Shown here: positions 9,277 to 18,900 of the stretch, piece after piece
Layout: every line of letters begins with the position of its first letter
Numbering within the stretch: the stretch's first letter is position 1
Source of the DNA: Sanguibacter suarezii NBRC 16159
GTDB taxonomy: Bacteria; Actinomycetota; Actinomycetes; Actinomycetales; Cellulomonadaceae
DNA: 64,000 nt
NCBI RefSeq assembly: GCF_001552735.1
Contig: NZ_BCRT01000016.1
Coordinates: 288,209-352,208 of the forward strand
Direction of reading: 5' to 3'
The notes under the pieces: model-generated
The model's input: the letters and a program-made list of their open reading frames with translations, nothing else
Told to the model about the DNA's origin: nothing
Database searches by the model: none
Translations under genes and position numbers: made by a program

Positions 9277-10038
9277 GTGAGCGATCCCACCTCCACCCCA
9301 GCACTGTCGCTGCGGGGCATCAACAAGTCCTACGGCGCGGTCCGCGCACTCTCCGAGGTCACCTTCACGGTCCATCCGCACGAGGTGGTCGCCGTCGTCG
9401 GCGACAACGCCGCGGGCAAGTCGACCCTCGCCAAGGTCATCGCCGGGGTGATCACCCCCGACTCAGGGATCATCGAGTCCGAGGGCGTGCCCGTCACCAT
9501 CCCGACGCCGGCCAGCGCCCACGCCCTGGGCATCGCGACGGTCTTCCAGGAGCTCGCCCTGTGCGACAACCTCGACGTCGTCTCGAACCTGTTCCTGGGC
9601 CGCGAGCTGCGTCGCGGGCGCCACATGGACGAGGCGGCGATGGAGGAGATCGCGCGCAAGATCCTGCGCGACCTCACCTCACGGATCCCGTCGGTGCGGT
9701 CGCTGCTCTCGTCCCTGTCCGGCGGGCAGCGCCAGTCCGTCGCGATCGCGCGGACACTGCTGGGCAACCCGCGGATCGTCGTGCTCGACGAGCCCACCGC
9801 CTCCTTGTCCGTCTCCCAGACCGCTGAGGTCCTCACGCACATCGAACGGCTGCGCGACCTCGGCCACGCCGTGGTGCTCATCAGCCACAACATGAACGAC
9901 GTGCGCTCGGTCGCCGATCGCATCGAGGTGCTGCGTCACGGACGCAACAACGGCAGCTTCCCCGGGCACTCGACGAGCCACGAGGAGATCATCGCCGCGA
10001 TCACCGGCGCCGGCGACTACTCGATGCCGGCGCACTGA
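9277..10038 (+). CDS. Single-domain sugar-type ABC ATPase
   Basis: A 253-residue ATPase resembling the N-terminal half of RbsA/MmsA proteins, as in FrcA-type transporters. It has Walker A GDNAAGKSTLAKVI, signature LSGGQRQSVAIART, Walker B VVLDEPTASLS and the H-loop LISHNMNDV. GTG 9277 starts 1 nt after the ROK stop, so the two are co-transcribed and probably coupled. No permease or binding protein accompanies it, and the neighbouring transporter already has a complete two-domain ATPase. It may be an accessory ATPase or the remnant of a second transporter operon. Its stop lies in a short palindrome shared with the convergent GNAT gene. Confidence 0.88.
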   Translation: MSDPTSTPALSLRGINKSYGAVRALSEVTFTVHPHEVVAVVGDNAAGKSTLAKVIAGVITPDSGIIESEGVPVTIPTPASAHALGIATVFQELALCDNLDVVSNLFLGRELRRGRHMDEAAMEEIARKILRDLTSRIPSVRSLLSSLSGGQRQSVAIARTLLGNPRIVVLDEPTASLSVSQTAEVLTHIERLRDLGHAVVLISHNMNDVRSVADRIEVLRHGRNNGSFPGHSTSHEEIIAAITGAGDYSMPAH

Positions 10039-10049
10039 CCGAGGTCAGT
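10034..10049. terminator. Short palindrome over the convergent stops
   Basis: ACTGACC-GA-GGTCAGT spans the stop codons of the ATPase (plus) and the GNAT gene (minus), which are only 6 nt apart. It could serve as a compact bidirectional terminator; the stem is only 7 bp. Confidence 0.35.
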
Positions 10050-10584
10050 CCCGCGCGTCGACCTCGTCGCCGTCAGCGTCGCCGTCAGGGTCGACGTCGG
10101 GCTCGGTGTCGCCCAGGATCCGGCGCAGGTAGGCGAAGGTCAGGTCCCCGGCCACCTGGTCGTACTGGTGCTCGTAGCCCTGCTTCTGGTACATCGCGAG
10201 GTTCTGCTTGGAGTCCTTGCCGGTGAAGACCCAGATCTCCTTGGTCTCCTCAGGCAGGTGCGGCAGCACCGCGAACATCATCTGCGTGCCGATCCCCTTG
10301 CCCTGCAGGTCGGGGGCGACCGCGAGGCGTCCGAGCGTGGCCTTGTCGTCCTCGATCTCCACCCGGACCGAACCCACCAGGCGGTGCCCGGACCAGGCGC
10401 CGAGGGTGACGACGCCGGGCGCGGACAGGTCCGCGCGCAGCTCACCCAGGGTCTGGGTCAGCGGCGGGATGTTCGGGTCCCCGTAGACCTGCGCCTCGGT
10501 GACGAAGGCCGCCCGCCGCAGCGTGAGCAGCTCGCCGGCTGCCTCGTCGGTCACCAGGCCGATCGTGATGTCTAGGTCGCTCAT
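10045..10584 (-). CDS. GNAT-family N-acetyltransferase
   Basis: 179 residues with the GNAT acetyl-CoA site: the beta4 strand ATLGRLAVAPDLQ followed by GKGIGTQMMFAVL, then NLAMYQKQGY typical of the C-terminal part. An acidic tail (DTEPDVDPDGDADGDEVDARD) follows the domain. The ATG at 10584 is preceded by a GACGAT -10-like element at 6 nt, suggesting a leaderless message. It is convergent with the ATPase gene. The substrate is not predictable. Confidence 0.85.
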   Translation of the reverse strand: MSDLDITIGLVTDEAAGELLTLRRAAFVTEAQVYGDPNIPPLTQTLGELRADLSAPGVVTLGAWSGHRLVGSVRVEIEDDKATLGRLAVAPDLQGKGIGTQMMFAVLPHLPEETKEIWVFTGKDSKQNLAMYQKQGYEHQYDQVAGDLTFAYLRRILGDTEPDVDPDGDADGDEVDARD

Positions 10585-10684
10585 GCACGTATCGTCTCAG
10601 ACTTCAGGGGGGTGCTGGGCACCGGCACGCAGGTCCGGACGGACGGCTGCCCCTGTCGCCGACCACCTGGACTAGCCTGGGCAC

Positions 10685-11566
10685 GTGACCACCACGCCGA
10701 CTCCCGCGACAGATCCCGACGTCTCCCAGCACTGGGTCCTGACCCTGTCCTGCCCGGACGGTCCCGGGATCGTGCACGCCGTCGCCGGTCTGCTCGCCGA
10801 GCACGGTGGCAACATCACCGAGTCCCAGCAGTTCGGCGACCCGGACACGCACCTGTTCTTCATGCGGGTCCAGGTCGAGTCGGCCGCCTCGCGCGAGGAG
10901 CTGGCCACCGCGCTGGAGGCGCTGGCAGCCGACTTCGACATGACGTGGACCCTCGACGTCGTCGGCCGCCCGGTCCGCACGCTCATCCTCGTGAGCACCG
11001 CCGCGCACTGCCTCAACGACCTGCTCTTTCGCCAGCGCTCGGAGAACCTGCCGATCGACATCGTGGCCGTGGCCGGCAACCACCGCGACCTCAAGCCGCT
11101 GACGGAGTTCTACGGCAAGACCTTCCACCACATCCCCGTCACCAAGGACACCAAGCCTCAGGCCGAGGCGCGTCTGCTCGAGCTGGTGCGCGAGCTCGAC
11201 GTCGAGCTCGTCGTCCTGGCCCGCTACATGCAGGTGCTCTCCGACGACCTGTGCCGCCAGCTCGAGGGTCAGGTCATCAACATCCACCACTCCTTCCTGC
11301 CAAGCTTCAAGGGCGCCAAGCCCTACCACCAGGCGCACGACCGCGGCGTCAAGCTCATCGGAGCGACCTCGCACTATGTCACCGGTGACCTCGACGAGGG
11401 ACCGATCATCGAGCAGGACGTCGAGCGGGTGGACCACTCCCGCCACGTCGGCGAGCTCGTCGCCCAGGGCCAGGACGTGGAACGACGTGTGCTCGCCCGC
11501 GCCGTGCGCTGGCACGCCGAGCACCGGGTGCTGCTCAACGGGCACCGGACCGTCATCTTCCGCTGA
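10685..11566 (+). CDS. purU: Formyltetrahydrofolate deformylase
   Basis: PurU hydrolyses 10-formyl-THF to THF and formate, balancing one-carbon pools. The 293-residue protein has an N-terminal ACT-type regulatory domain (WVLTLSCPDGPGIVHAVAGL, residues 15-90) and a C-terminal formyltransferase-fold domain with NIHHSFLPSFKGAKPYHQA and the catalytic segment SHYVTGDLDEGPIIEQ. GTG 10685 lies 6 nt after a TAGCCT -10 element and lacks a ribosome-binding site, so the transcript is probably leaderless. It is monocistronic and works against folD, purN and purH elsewhere in the window. Confidence 0.96.
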   Translation: MTTTPTPATDPDVSQHWVLTLSCPDGPGIVHAVAGLLAEHGGNITESQQFGDPDTHLFFMRVQVESAASREELATALEALAADFDMTWTLDVVGRPVRTLILVSTAAHCLNDLLFRQRSENLPIDIVAVAGNHRDLKPLTEFYGKTFHHIPVTKDTKPQAEARLLELVRELDVELVVLARYMQVLSDDLCRQLEGQVINIHHSFLPSFKGAKPYHQAHDRGVKLIGATSHYVTGDLDEGPIIEQDVERVDHSRHVGELVAQGQDVERRVLARAVRWHAEHRVLLNGHRTVIFR

Positions 11567-11588
11567 GCACGTCGGCGCCCGACACCTT

Positions 11589-11617
11589 TTGACAGGGTGG
11601 CTGGGCGGGCTTTTGAT
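11589..11617 (+). promoter_or_regulatory. Promoter of the MalEFG-type sugar transporter
   Basis: TTGACA (11589-11594), a 17-nt spacer and TTTGAT (11612-11617) form a near-consensus promoter just after purU, leaving about an 80-nt leader before the binding protein gene. Confidence 0.5.
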
Positions 11618-11703
11618 GAAGGTGGATCGACATGGGGCGCACCGTAGCTCTCCACTGTCGCGACCGCGGCGTCGATCACGACGGCAACGGAGGCGTATTC
11701 ACC

Positions 11704-13008
11704 ATGACGCGCAAGCACACCCGAATCATGGGGGTGGTGGCCGCCCTCGCGGCAGCCACCCTGGCCCTGAGCTCGTGCGGTTCCGACGACGGCGGGAACG
11801 ACGGCGGCACCGATGGCGGGACCTCGAACAGCGCCGGCCAGGTCGAGGTCTTCACCTGGTGGGCCTCGGGCTCGGAGAAGCTCGGGCTCGACGCCCTCGT
11901 GGAGGTGTTCAACACCCGGCACCCTGACGTGGAGTTCGTCAACGGGGCCGTCGCCGGCGGCGCCGGCTCGGCAGCCAAGGACCTGCTGCAGTCCCGGCTG
12001 CAGACCAACGACCCCCCGGACACCTTCCAGGCCCACGCCGGCGCAGAGCTCACCGACTACATCAACGCCGCGCAGATCGAGGACGTCTCCGACCTCTACG
12101 AAGAGTTCGAGCTGACCGAGGCCTTCCCCGAGGACCTCATCAGCCGGCTCACCGTCGACGACAAGATCTACTCGATCCCGTCCAACATCCACCGTGCCAA
12201 CATGACCTGGGCGAACCCGACGGTGCTCACCGAGGCTGGGCTCGACCCGACGGCCACCTACGCCACCCTCGACGAGTGGTTCCCGGCCCTGGACGCCGTC
12301 CAGGCCACCGGCAAGACCCCGCTGTCGATCGCGACCACGTGGACCCAGGTCCACCTGCTCGAGACGGTGCTGCTGTCCGCACTCGGCGACGAGGCGTACT
12401 CCGGGCTGTGGGACGGCACCACGGACTGGAACAGCCCCGAGGTCACCGCAGCGCTGGAAGACTTCGAGAAGCTCATGAGCTACACCAACACCGACCGCGA
12501 CGGTCTGGACTGGCCCGACGCCACCCAACAGGTGATCGACGGTCAGGCGGCCTTCAACGTCATGGGCGACTGGGCGGTGGCGGCCTTCGAAGAAGCCGGC
12601 CAGGAGGCCGAGACCGACTTCATCTACTTCCCGGTGCCGGGCACCGACGGCGTCTTCGACTTCCTCGCGGACTCCTTCACCCTGCCGGTCGGCGCACCGA
12701 ACGCGGACGGCGCCAAGGCCTGGCTCGAGACCGTCGGCTCCCTCGAAGGCCAGACGGCCTTCAACCAGGCCAAGGGCTCCATCCCCGCACGCACGGACGC
12801 CGACCCGGCGGACTTCAGCGAGTACCAGCAGACGGCCATCACGTCCTTCGCGGACGACACGATCGTCTCCTCCCTCGCCCACGGCGCGGCCACCCCGGTG
12901 GCCACGCTCAACGCCATCACGGACGCGACGAGCAAGTTCACCTCCGGGGGCTCGGACCTGGCCTCCTTCCAGAGCGAGCTGGCCGCAGCGGCAGGCTCAG
13001 GCAGCTGA
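11704..13008 (+). CDS. Sugar ABC transporter substrate-binding lipoprotein (CUT1 type)
   Basis: A 434-residue extracellular solute-binding lipoprotein. The signal peptide ends in LALSSC, followed by an Asp/Gly/Asn-rich linker; the mature start GQVEVFTWWASGSEKLGLDA is characteristic of family-1 sugar-binding proteins. The frame extends upstream to 11632, but ATG 11704, with GGAGG 10 nt before it, begins the signal sequence. It is followed after 45 nt by two permease genes in the same operon. No ATPase gene is adjacent, so a shared MsiK-like ATPase encoded elsewhere is expected. Substrate unknown; glucose/mannose or short oligosaccharides are possible. Confidence 0.92.
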   Translation: MTRKHTRIMGVVAALAAATLALSSCGSDDGGNDGGTDGGTSNSAGQVEVFTWWASGSEKLGLDALVEVFNTRHPDVEFVNGAVAGGAGSAAKDLLQSRLQTNDPPDTFQAHAGAELTDYINAAQIEDVSDLYEEFELTEAFPEDLISRLTVDDKIYSIPSNIHRANMTWANPTVLTEAGLDPTATYATLDEWFPALDAVQATGKTPLSIATTWTQVHLLETVLLSALGDEAYSGLWDGTTDWNSPEVTAALEDFEKLMSYTNTDRDGLDWPDATQQVIDGQAAFNVMGDWAVAAFEEAGQEAETDFIYFPVPGTDGVFDFLADSFTLPVGAPNADGAKAWLETVGSLEGQTAFNQAKGSIPARTDADPADFSEYQQTAITSFADDTIVSSLAHGAATPVATLNAITDATSKFTSGGSDLASFQSELAAAAGSGS

Positions 13009-13053
13009 CACGAGCGCGCCGTCCCCCGTCCCGCTCGAGGAAGAGGCACCGAC

Positions 13054-13956
13054 GTGTTCCGAAAGTTCCGGCACTGGGGACCGCCCCTGCTGCTCATCTC
13101 CCCGACGCTGATCGTGCTGGGGATCTTCGTCTACGGCCTGATCGCCGTCAACATCAACACCTCGCTCACCGACGCCAACGACGCCGCGCGCTCGGTGGGC
13201 AGCGAACCGTCCACCTTCGTCGGGCTGGACAACTACGCCGAGCTGCTGGGGTCGCAGGACTTCCAGCACTCCCTGCGCAACCTCGTGCTCTACACGGTCG
13301 TCTTCCTCGTGGGGACGATGGCCTTCGGCTTCCTGTGGGCCTGGCTGCTCGACCGGCCGGTGCGGTTCGAAGGCTTCTACCGCTCCATCTACCTCTTCCC
13401 CATGGCCGTGTCCTTCATCGCCTCGGGCGTGGTCTGGCGGTGGCTGCTCAACTCCAACCAGGGAGAGTCGGCCCTCGGCCTCAACCGGCTCTTCCAGATG
13501 GTCGGCCTGGGGTTCTTGCAGAACAACTGGTGGAACAACATCAACGTCGGCATCGCCGCGATCGCCATCCCCGCCATCTGGCAGCTGTCCGGCTACGTCA
13601 TGGCCCTGTTTCTCGCCGGCTTCCGGGGCATCCCCGATGAGCTGCGGGAGGCAGGGCGCATGGATGGTGCCTCGGAGTGGAAGCTCTATCGCTTCGTCAT
13701 CTTCCCCCAGCTCGGCCCTGTCGCGCTGGCTGCGGTCATCATCATCGGTCACATGTCGCTCAAGGCCTTCGACCTCATCATGTCCATCTCCAAGCCGGCG
13801 AACTATCAGACCAAGGTTCCCGCGGTGGACATGTACATCCTCAAGTCGAGCTTCGACTACGCGAGCGCGGCGGCCGTGGGCACGATCCTGCTGGTCATCG
13901 TCGGGGTGCTGGTGGTCCCCTACCTCATCCACAACCACCGGGAAGGCCGGTCATGA
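13054..13956 (+). CDS. Sugar ABC transporter permease, MalF/UgpA type
   Basis: 300 residues with six predicted membrane helices and the cytoplasmic EAA loop, which contacts the ATPase, as ELREAGRMDGASEWKLYRFV near residue 205. GTG 13054 has an AG-rich GAGGAAGAGG just upstream. It pairs with the next permease, whose ATG overlaps its TGA (ATGA), to form the heterodimeric channel for the upstream binding protein. Confidence 0.93.
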   Translation: MFRKFRHWGPPLLLISPTLIVLGIFVYGLIAVNINTSLTDANDAARSVGSEPSTFVGLDNYAELLGSQDFQHSLRNLVLYTVVFLVGTMAFGFLWAWLLDRPVRFEGFYRSIYLFPMAVSFIASGVVWRWLLNSNQGESALGLNRLFQMVGLGFLQNNWWNNINVGIAAIAIPAIWQLSGYVMALFLAGFRGIPDELREAGRMDGASEWKLYRFVIFPQLGPVALAAVIIIGHMSLKAFDLIMSISKPANYQTKVPAVDMYILKSSFDYASAAAVGTILLVIVGVLVVPYLIHNHREGRS

Positions 13957-14861
13957 CCACCGCCGCCGCTGCTGCCGCTGCCGCTGCCGCGGAGCTCACC
14001 ACCCCGATCAGGCCTGCCAGCCGTGCCAAGGCACCCGTCGGCCGGTTCTCGGCCGGGCGCACCATCCGGTATGCGCTGCTGCTCGTGTTCGTCATGATCG
14101 TCCTCGTCCCGGTGTACGTGCTCGTCGTGACGAGCTTCAAGGGCGCCGGTGACGCGAGCCCGGCGCGCGCCTGGAACCTCCCGCAGATCTGGACGACGGA
14201 GAACTGGCGGACGGCGTGGGAGACGCTCTCCCCCGCGCTCGGTCGCACCTTCCAGATGGTCATCCCGGCCGCGATCATCTCGTCCGTGCTCGGCTCGCTC
14301 AACGGGTTCGTGCTCTCGCGGTGGCGCTTCCGCGGCGCGGACATCGTCTTCACCCTGATCCTGTTCGGGATGTTCATCCCCTACCAGGCGGTCATCATCC
14401 CGCTGTCCCAGATCGTGGTGCAGGTCGGCCTGCCCAGCGGCGTGCCGACCCTGATCTTCCTGCACGTGATCTACGGGCTGCCGATCACCACGCTGATCTT
14501 CCGCAACTACTACCAGTCGATCCCCCACGAGCTCATCGAGGCGGCCCGGATCGACGGGGCCGGGATGCTGCGGACGTACTACTCCGTCGTGCTGCCCATC
14601 TCGGTGCCGAGCTTCGTCGTCGTGCTCATCTGGCAGTTCACCTCGGCGTGGAACGACTTCCTCTTCGCCGTGTTCTTCTCCTCCAGCCAGAACGGACCGG
14701 TGACGCTGGCCCTGAACAACCTCGCCAACGGCGCCATGCTGCAGAACTACGGCGTGTCCATGGCCGGGGCGCTGCTGGCCAGCTTCCCCACCCTGCTCGT
14801 CTACATCCTGCTCGGCAGGTACTTCATCGGCGGGCTGATGTCTGGCTCGGTCAAGGGCTGA
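13953..14861 (+). CDS. Sugar ABC transporter permease, MalG/UgpE type
   Basis: 302 residues beginning with a low-complexity polyalanine stretch (ten consecutive Ala after MTT), then six helices. The EAA loop is IEAARIDGAGMLRTYYSV near residue 205, and the C-terminus (GRYFIGGLMSGSVKG) is typical of MalG-type subunits. ATG 13953 overlaps the previous stop by 4 nt, so the two permeases are translationally coupled. The gene ends the operon, 7 nt before a convergent stop codon; a CTGAG-GCCGG-CTCAG stem over that junction may act as terminator. Confidence 0.93.
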   Translation: MTTAAAAAAAAAAELTTPIRPASRAKAPVGRFSAGRTIRYALLLVFVMIVLVPVYVLVVTSFKGAGDASPARAWNLPQIWTTENWRTAWETLSPALGRTFQMVIPAAIISSVLGSLNGFVLSRWRFRGADIVFTLILFGMFIPYQAVIIPLSQIVVQVGLPSGVPTLIFLHVIYGLPITTLIFRNYYQSIPHELIEAARIDGAGMLRTYYSVVLPISVPSFVVVLIWQFTSAWNDFLFAVFFSSSQNGPVTLALNNLANGAMLQNYGVSMAGALLASFPTLLVYILLGRYFIGGLMSGSVKG

Positions 14862-14868
14862 GGCCGGC

Positions 14869-15345
14869 TCAGGGCAAGACGCCGCCGGGCGCCAACCAGG
14901 GCGCCAGCGCGGGCACGTTGCGCAGGACCGCATAGGCGAGGACGACGGCGAGCGGGGCCGCCCACATCCACGCCGCGACCTGGAGGTCGAGGCGTCTGCC
15001 CCGCCACGCGCGCAGGAGCCACGCGACCCATGCCAGGACCAGGACGGGGACCACCAGGACCCACAACGGGTTCATGGACCAGGCGCTCACGAGGTCGAGG
15101 TGAGCCAGGTCGGCGGTGGCACGCAGGGCACCGCAGCCGGGGCAGTAGACGCCCAGCAGCCACAGGCTCGGGCAGGTGCCGTACTGCCCGGGGGTGTGCG
15201 GGCTGACCGTGGCCAGGAGCGTCGTCGCGCCTGCCACGGCGGCTGCGGTGAGCAGCGGCGGACGCAGCCGGCGCCACCGACCGTGCTCCGCGCGGGCTGG
15301 TGAGAGCCCGCTGGAGCGGTCGGTGGCGCCGGGTGCGTGGTGCAT
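14869..15345 (-). CDS. DUF2752 membrane protein
   Basis: 158 residues with the DUF2752 hallmark CPSLWLLGVYCPGCGALRA, whose three cysteines may bind metal or form disulfides, and about three membrane helices. ATG 15345 lies 5 nt after the stop of the DUF4190 gene, so the two form an operon; this pairing is common in actinobacteria. Function unknown. The frame is open further upstream, but that part is antisense to DUF4190 coding sequence. Confidence 0.85.
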   Translation of the reverse strand: MHHAPGATDRSSGLSPARAEHGRWRRLRPPLLTAAAVAGATTLLATVSPHTPGQYGTCPSLWLLGVYCPGCGALRATADLAHLDLVSAWSMNPLWVLVVPVLVLAWVAWLLRAWRGRRLDLQVAAWMWAAPLAVVLAYAVLRNVPALAPWLAPGGVLP

Positions 15346-15350
15346 GAGCG

Positions 15351-15824
15351 TCAGAGGTTGTCGAAGGCCGAGAACCCGGTCGAGGCCTGGACGATGAGCC
15401 CGATGATCGAGAAGGCGATGGAGATCCACCCCATGACGATGCCCGCGGTCGCCATGGTGCCGTTGTTGGCGAGCCCGGCGGCCACAGCCTGCTTCGACTT
15501 GTTGCCCAGGATCACCGCGGGGATGCCGGCGAACAGACCACAGCAGACGAGGGAGACGATGCCGAGGATCATCGACCACAGGCCGAGGTTGTTCTTGGAG
15601 ACGTTGCCGCCGTAGGGGAAGTCCTGGCCGCCATAGGGCGGCTGACCACCGTACGGGGGCTGGCCACCATAGGGCGGCTGGCCGCCGTAGGGAGGCTGTC
15701 CACCATAAGGTGGCTGACCACCGTAGGGGGGCTGACCGTCGGCGGGCGGCTGCTGGCCTCCGTACGGTGACGAGTCACCGTCTTGAGGGCCCTTGGAGAA
15801 CGGGTCTTGCGGCGGGTACGTCAT
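15351..15824 (-). CDS. DUF4190 membrane protein with PPYGGQ repeats
   Basis: 157 residues. The N-terminal third is a hydrophilic Pro/Tyr/Gly/Gln region with six tandem PPYGGQ repeats (residues 32-67), likely disordered and cytoplasmic. The C-terminal part has two membrane helices with the DUF4190 pattern: SMILGIVSLVCCGLFAGIPAVILG, a short basic turn, then TAGIVMGWISIAFSIIGLIV. Members are small actinobacterial membrane proteins of unknown function. It is the first gene of a pair with the DUF2752 protein. An 18-bp palindrome lies 22 nt upstream of its start. Confidence 0.85.
   Translation of the reverse strand: MTYPPQDPFSKGPQDGDSSPYGGQQPPADGQPPYGGQPPYGGQPPYGGQPPYGGQPPYGGQPPYGGQDFPYGGNVSKNNLGLWSMILGIVSLVCCGLFAGIPAVILGNKSKQAVAAGLANNGTMATAGIVMGWISIAFSIIGLIVQASTGFSAFDNL
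15624..15731 (-). repeat. Six 18-bp tandem repeats coding for PPYGGQ
   Basis: Six consecutive copies of an 18-bp unit within the DUF4190 gene. The copies differ at synonymous positions while the encoded hexapeptide is constant, which indicates selection on the peptide and argues against a recent slippage array. Confidence 0.9.
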
Positions 15825-15845
15825 CGTCGCGATCCAGTCGTTCGG

Positions 15846-15863
15846 TGATCGCCCGGGCGATCA
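15846..15863. promoter_or_regulatory. 18-bp perfect palindrome upstream of DUF4190
   Basis: TGATCGCCCGGGCGATCA is exactly self-complementary, in the 117-nt gap between the amylopullulanase stop and the DUF4190 start. It may be an operator for the small membrane protein pair or part of the terminator for the upstream gene; with no loop it is better suited to protein binding. Confidence 0.4.
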
Positions 15864-15941
15864 GGTGATGGAGAGGACGGGACCGCACATCGCAGCCCGT
15901 CGGGACCCTCGTATGGTACGCACTATGGGTCGTCTTCACGA

Positions 15942-18900
15942 TCAGCACACGCTCCGCGCACGGGAGGCCGCAGACCGACGTCGCGCCACGAGGTAGACGC
16001 CCGCGCCTGCCACGAGCAGGAGCCCGCCGAGCAAGGCGATGACCGGGGAGAACCCGGTCGCTCCGAGGCCTCCTGGGCCCCCGACGACGGCGACCACCCG
16101 CAGCGGGGCGCTGGCCTCGCGGGCGGACGTCAGGCCGACCACCCGGATCGAGTGCTCTCCGACCTCCGTCCCGAGCGGGACGGTGACCGTCACGGAGATG
16201 GAACCGTTCGCGTCCGCGACCTGCGCCACGAGCAGCTGCGGGGTGGAGCGGATCCACACCTGCACCGTCTCCCCCGGAGCGAAGCCGGTCCCGGACACCG
16301 TGATCGAGTCACCGGGACGGACCGACGACTCCGAGAGGGAGATGCTCGCTTCAAGGTCGGTCGGGTCGGTCGGTGTGGGCGGGTCGACGGGAGTCGTCGC
16401 CTGCGCCTCGTCGAGGACCGCAACCGTCCGCGCCGGCACGGTGACCTGACCGGTCGAGGCGTCCCAGGTGGTCGAGCGGACCACCGGGTCCGCGCCGTCG
16501 GCCTGCACCTGCGAGAGGGTCAGCTCGTGGCCGATCAGCGGCTCGACGGTCTCGGTGACAGCCTCCGGGCTGGCGTTGAAGACGACGAGCATGCCAGCCA
16601 GCGCGGGGTCGACGTCGGCCCCGACGGTGTCGTCGACGCGCATGACGATCACACCCGGCGTCGCATCAGCACCCGAGCCGGGGAAGGTGACCTTCTCCTG
16701 GATCAGCGCACCCGTCCCGAGCCGGAACAGCGGCGTGGAGTACCGCAGCCGCAGCAGATCCTGGGCGCTGGCGGTCGCGGCCGTGATGTCCGCGGTCGCC
16801 GGCTTGAGCGCCGGGTTCGCCAGCAGCGGTCCCTGCACAGCCCACTTGTCGCCGTTCTTGCCCTCCCCCGGGAGCCCCACCCCGAAGTTGTTCTGGGTGC
16901 CGGTCCAGTCGATCGCGTTGAAGTGGTCACCGGAGTTGTAGCTGTCCCGGTCCAGGGACTTGCTGCGCAGCAGGTCCGTGCCCGCGTGCCAGAACGACGG
17001 CGTCTGGGACAGCGCCGCCGTCGCCAGCGACAGCGTGTTCATCCGCACCCGGTCCGCCATGGACGTGTCCACCGGCAGCTTGAGCGTGAGGATGTCGAAG
17101 AGCGTCTCGTTGTCGTGGGCGTCGACGTAGGTGACGACCTCCTCGGGCGAGTCGGCGTACCCGGCCGGGGCACCGCGGTAGTCGATCTCGTCACCGCGCT
17201 GCACCTGCCCCGACGACGTCTGGAAGGAGAACTCCCGCAGGTTCCCCGCGAGGCCCAGACGGACCAGGTCGCTCTGGTGGGCGAGGCCCTCGAGCTCCTC
17301 GGCCGACCCGTCGTTGACCGTCGACTCGTCACCCTGGCGGGCCGGCCGCCCGTTCGGGTCGGTGCCCAGCCCCGTGCCGAAGCCCTGCTCGAACAGCGAG
17401 GCGCCGTCGACCGGGCTGCCGCCGTGCACGGCGTCGCGCAGGCGGTCCGAGAAGGTCCCGATGCCGGTTCCCCCGAGCTGGCCCTGGGTGGCCTGGGTGA
17501 AGCGGGCGTTGTCTGCGATCTCCCCGAAGTTCCAGCCCTCGCCGTAGAGGTAGATCGAGGCCCCGTCCACGCCGTCGTCGGCGAGGGTCAGCGCGTCGAG
17601 GGCGGCCCGGACGGCGAGCATGTTCTCCCGGGAGTGGTGACCCATGAGGTCGAAGCGGAACCCGTCCACGTGGTAGTCGCGGGCCCAGGTGACGACAGAG
17701 TCGACCATGAGGCGTTGCGCCATGGCGTTCTCGGTCGCGACGTTCTCGCAGCACGTGGAGGTCTCCACGGTCCCGGTCGCGCTGAGCCGGTGGTAATACC
17801 CGGGGACCACCCGGTCAAGGACCGACCTGGCGACCTGGCCGCTCGCCGCGGTGTGGTTGAACACCTGGTCGAGAACCACCTGCAGGCCGCTGCCGTGCAG
17901 CGCACCGACCATGGAGCGGAACTCCGCGGTGCGAGCGCCACCCACCTGGTTGCCCGCGGTCGCGTAGGACCCTTCGGCCACCTGGAAGTGCAGCGGGTCG
18001 TAGCCCCAGTTGAAGCCGTCCTCGTCCGCGATCGCGGCGACCGCCGCCTGCTGCTCGGTCGAGTCCGGGGCGAAGCCGCTCAGGTCCCCGGTCACCGCCT
18101 GAGCCGCACGGTCCTCCTCGATCGTGGCGATGTCGAAGGTCGGCAGCAGGTGGACCGTGTTGAGGCCCGCCTCCGCGAGGGTGCGCAGGTGCTTCATCCC
18201 GGCAGAGTCGCGGGTGAAGGCCTTGTACGTGCCGCGCTCGGCCTCGGGCACCGACTCGTCGGTGATGGAGAAGTCCCGCACGTGCAGCTCGTAGATGCTG
18301 CGGTCCACGTCGCGCTCGATGATCGGCGCAGGCGTGCCGGACCACACCGTCGGCGCGAAGGCCGGGTCGGCGAGGTCCACCAGGACGGAGTGCGTGGAGT
18401 TGACCGTCAGACCGGTCGAGTACGGGTCGGTGACCACGTTGTGCTCGACCGCCCCGGTGGAGTGGACGAACACCTCGACGTCGTAGACGTAGGCCGCGTC
18501 CTTCCAGCTCGCCTCGCCCGGGGTGGACCAGGTGCCGTCGCTCGCACGGGTGGCGGCGACCCGGACCGGGTCGCCGGTGACCGCGCCGTCGCCGTCGGGC
18601 CAGACGGTCGTGGTCACGGACTTCGCCGTCGGTGCCCACAGGGTCAGGCTCGGCGTCCCGGCGGACCAGGTCGCTCCGAGGGTGCGGTCCGCGGAGACTG
18701 CGAACACGTCGTCGACCACACCGGCGATCTGCACCCCGGTGGAGAACTCCAGCCCCTGCGGCCCCGACTGGGTCACCCGCAGCTGGCCGGTGAGCAGCTC
18801 GGCGACCGCCGCAGCGTCCACCTCGCCACCCAGACGCAGCGCCAGGTAGCCCGCCACGTGCGGGAAGGCCTCGCGCAGGTCGGCGGGCAGGCCGCCGTCG

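Noticed and set aside
13953..13997. Polyalanine start of the MalG-type permease, suspected as slippage or misassembly
   Set aside because: The Ala codons are mixed (GCC, GCT, GCG), and the ATGA overlap with the previous gene supports the start.
15624..15731. Regular short repeats that at first look like a CRISPR array
   Set aside because: The 18-bp units are contiguous with no spacers and encode PPYGGQ repeats in frame within the DUF4190 protein.
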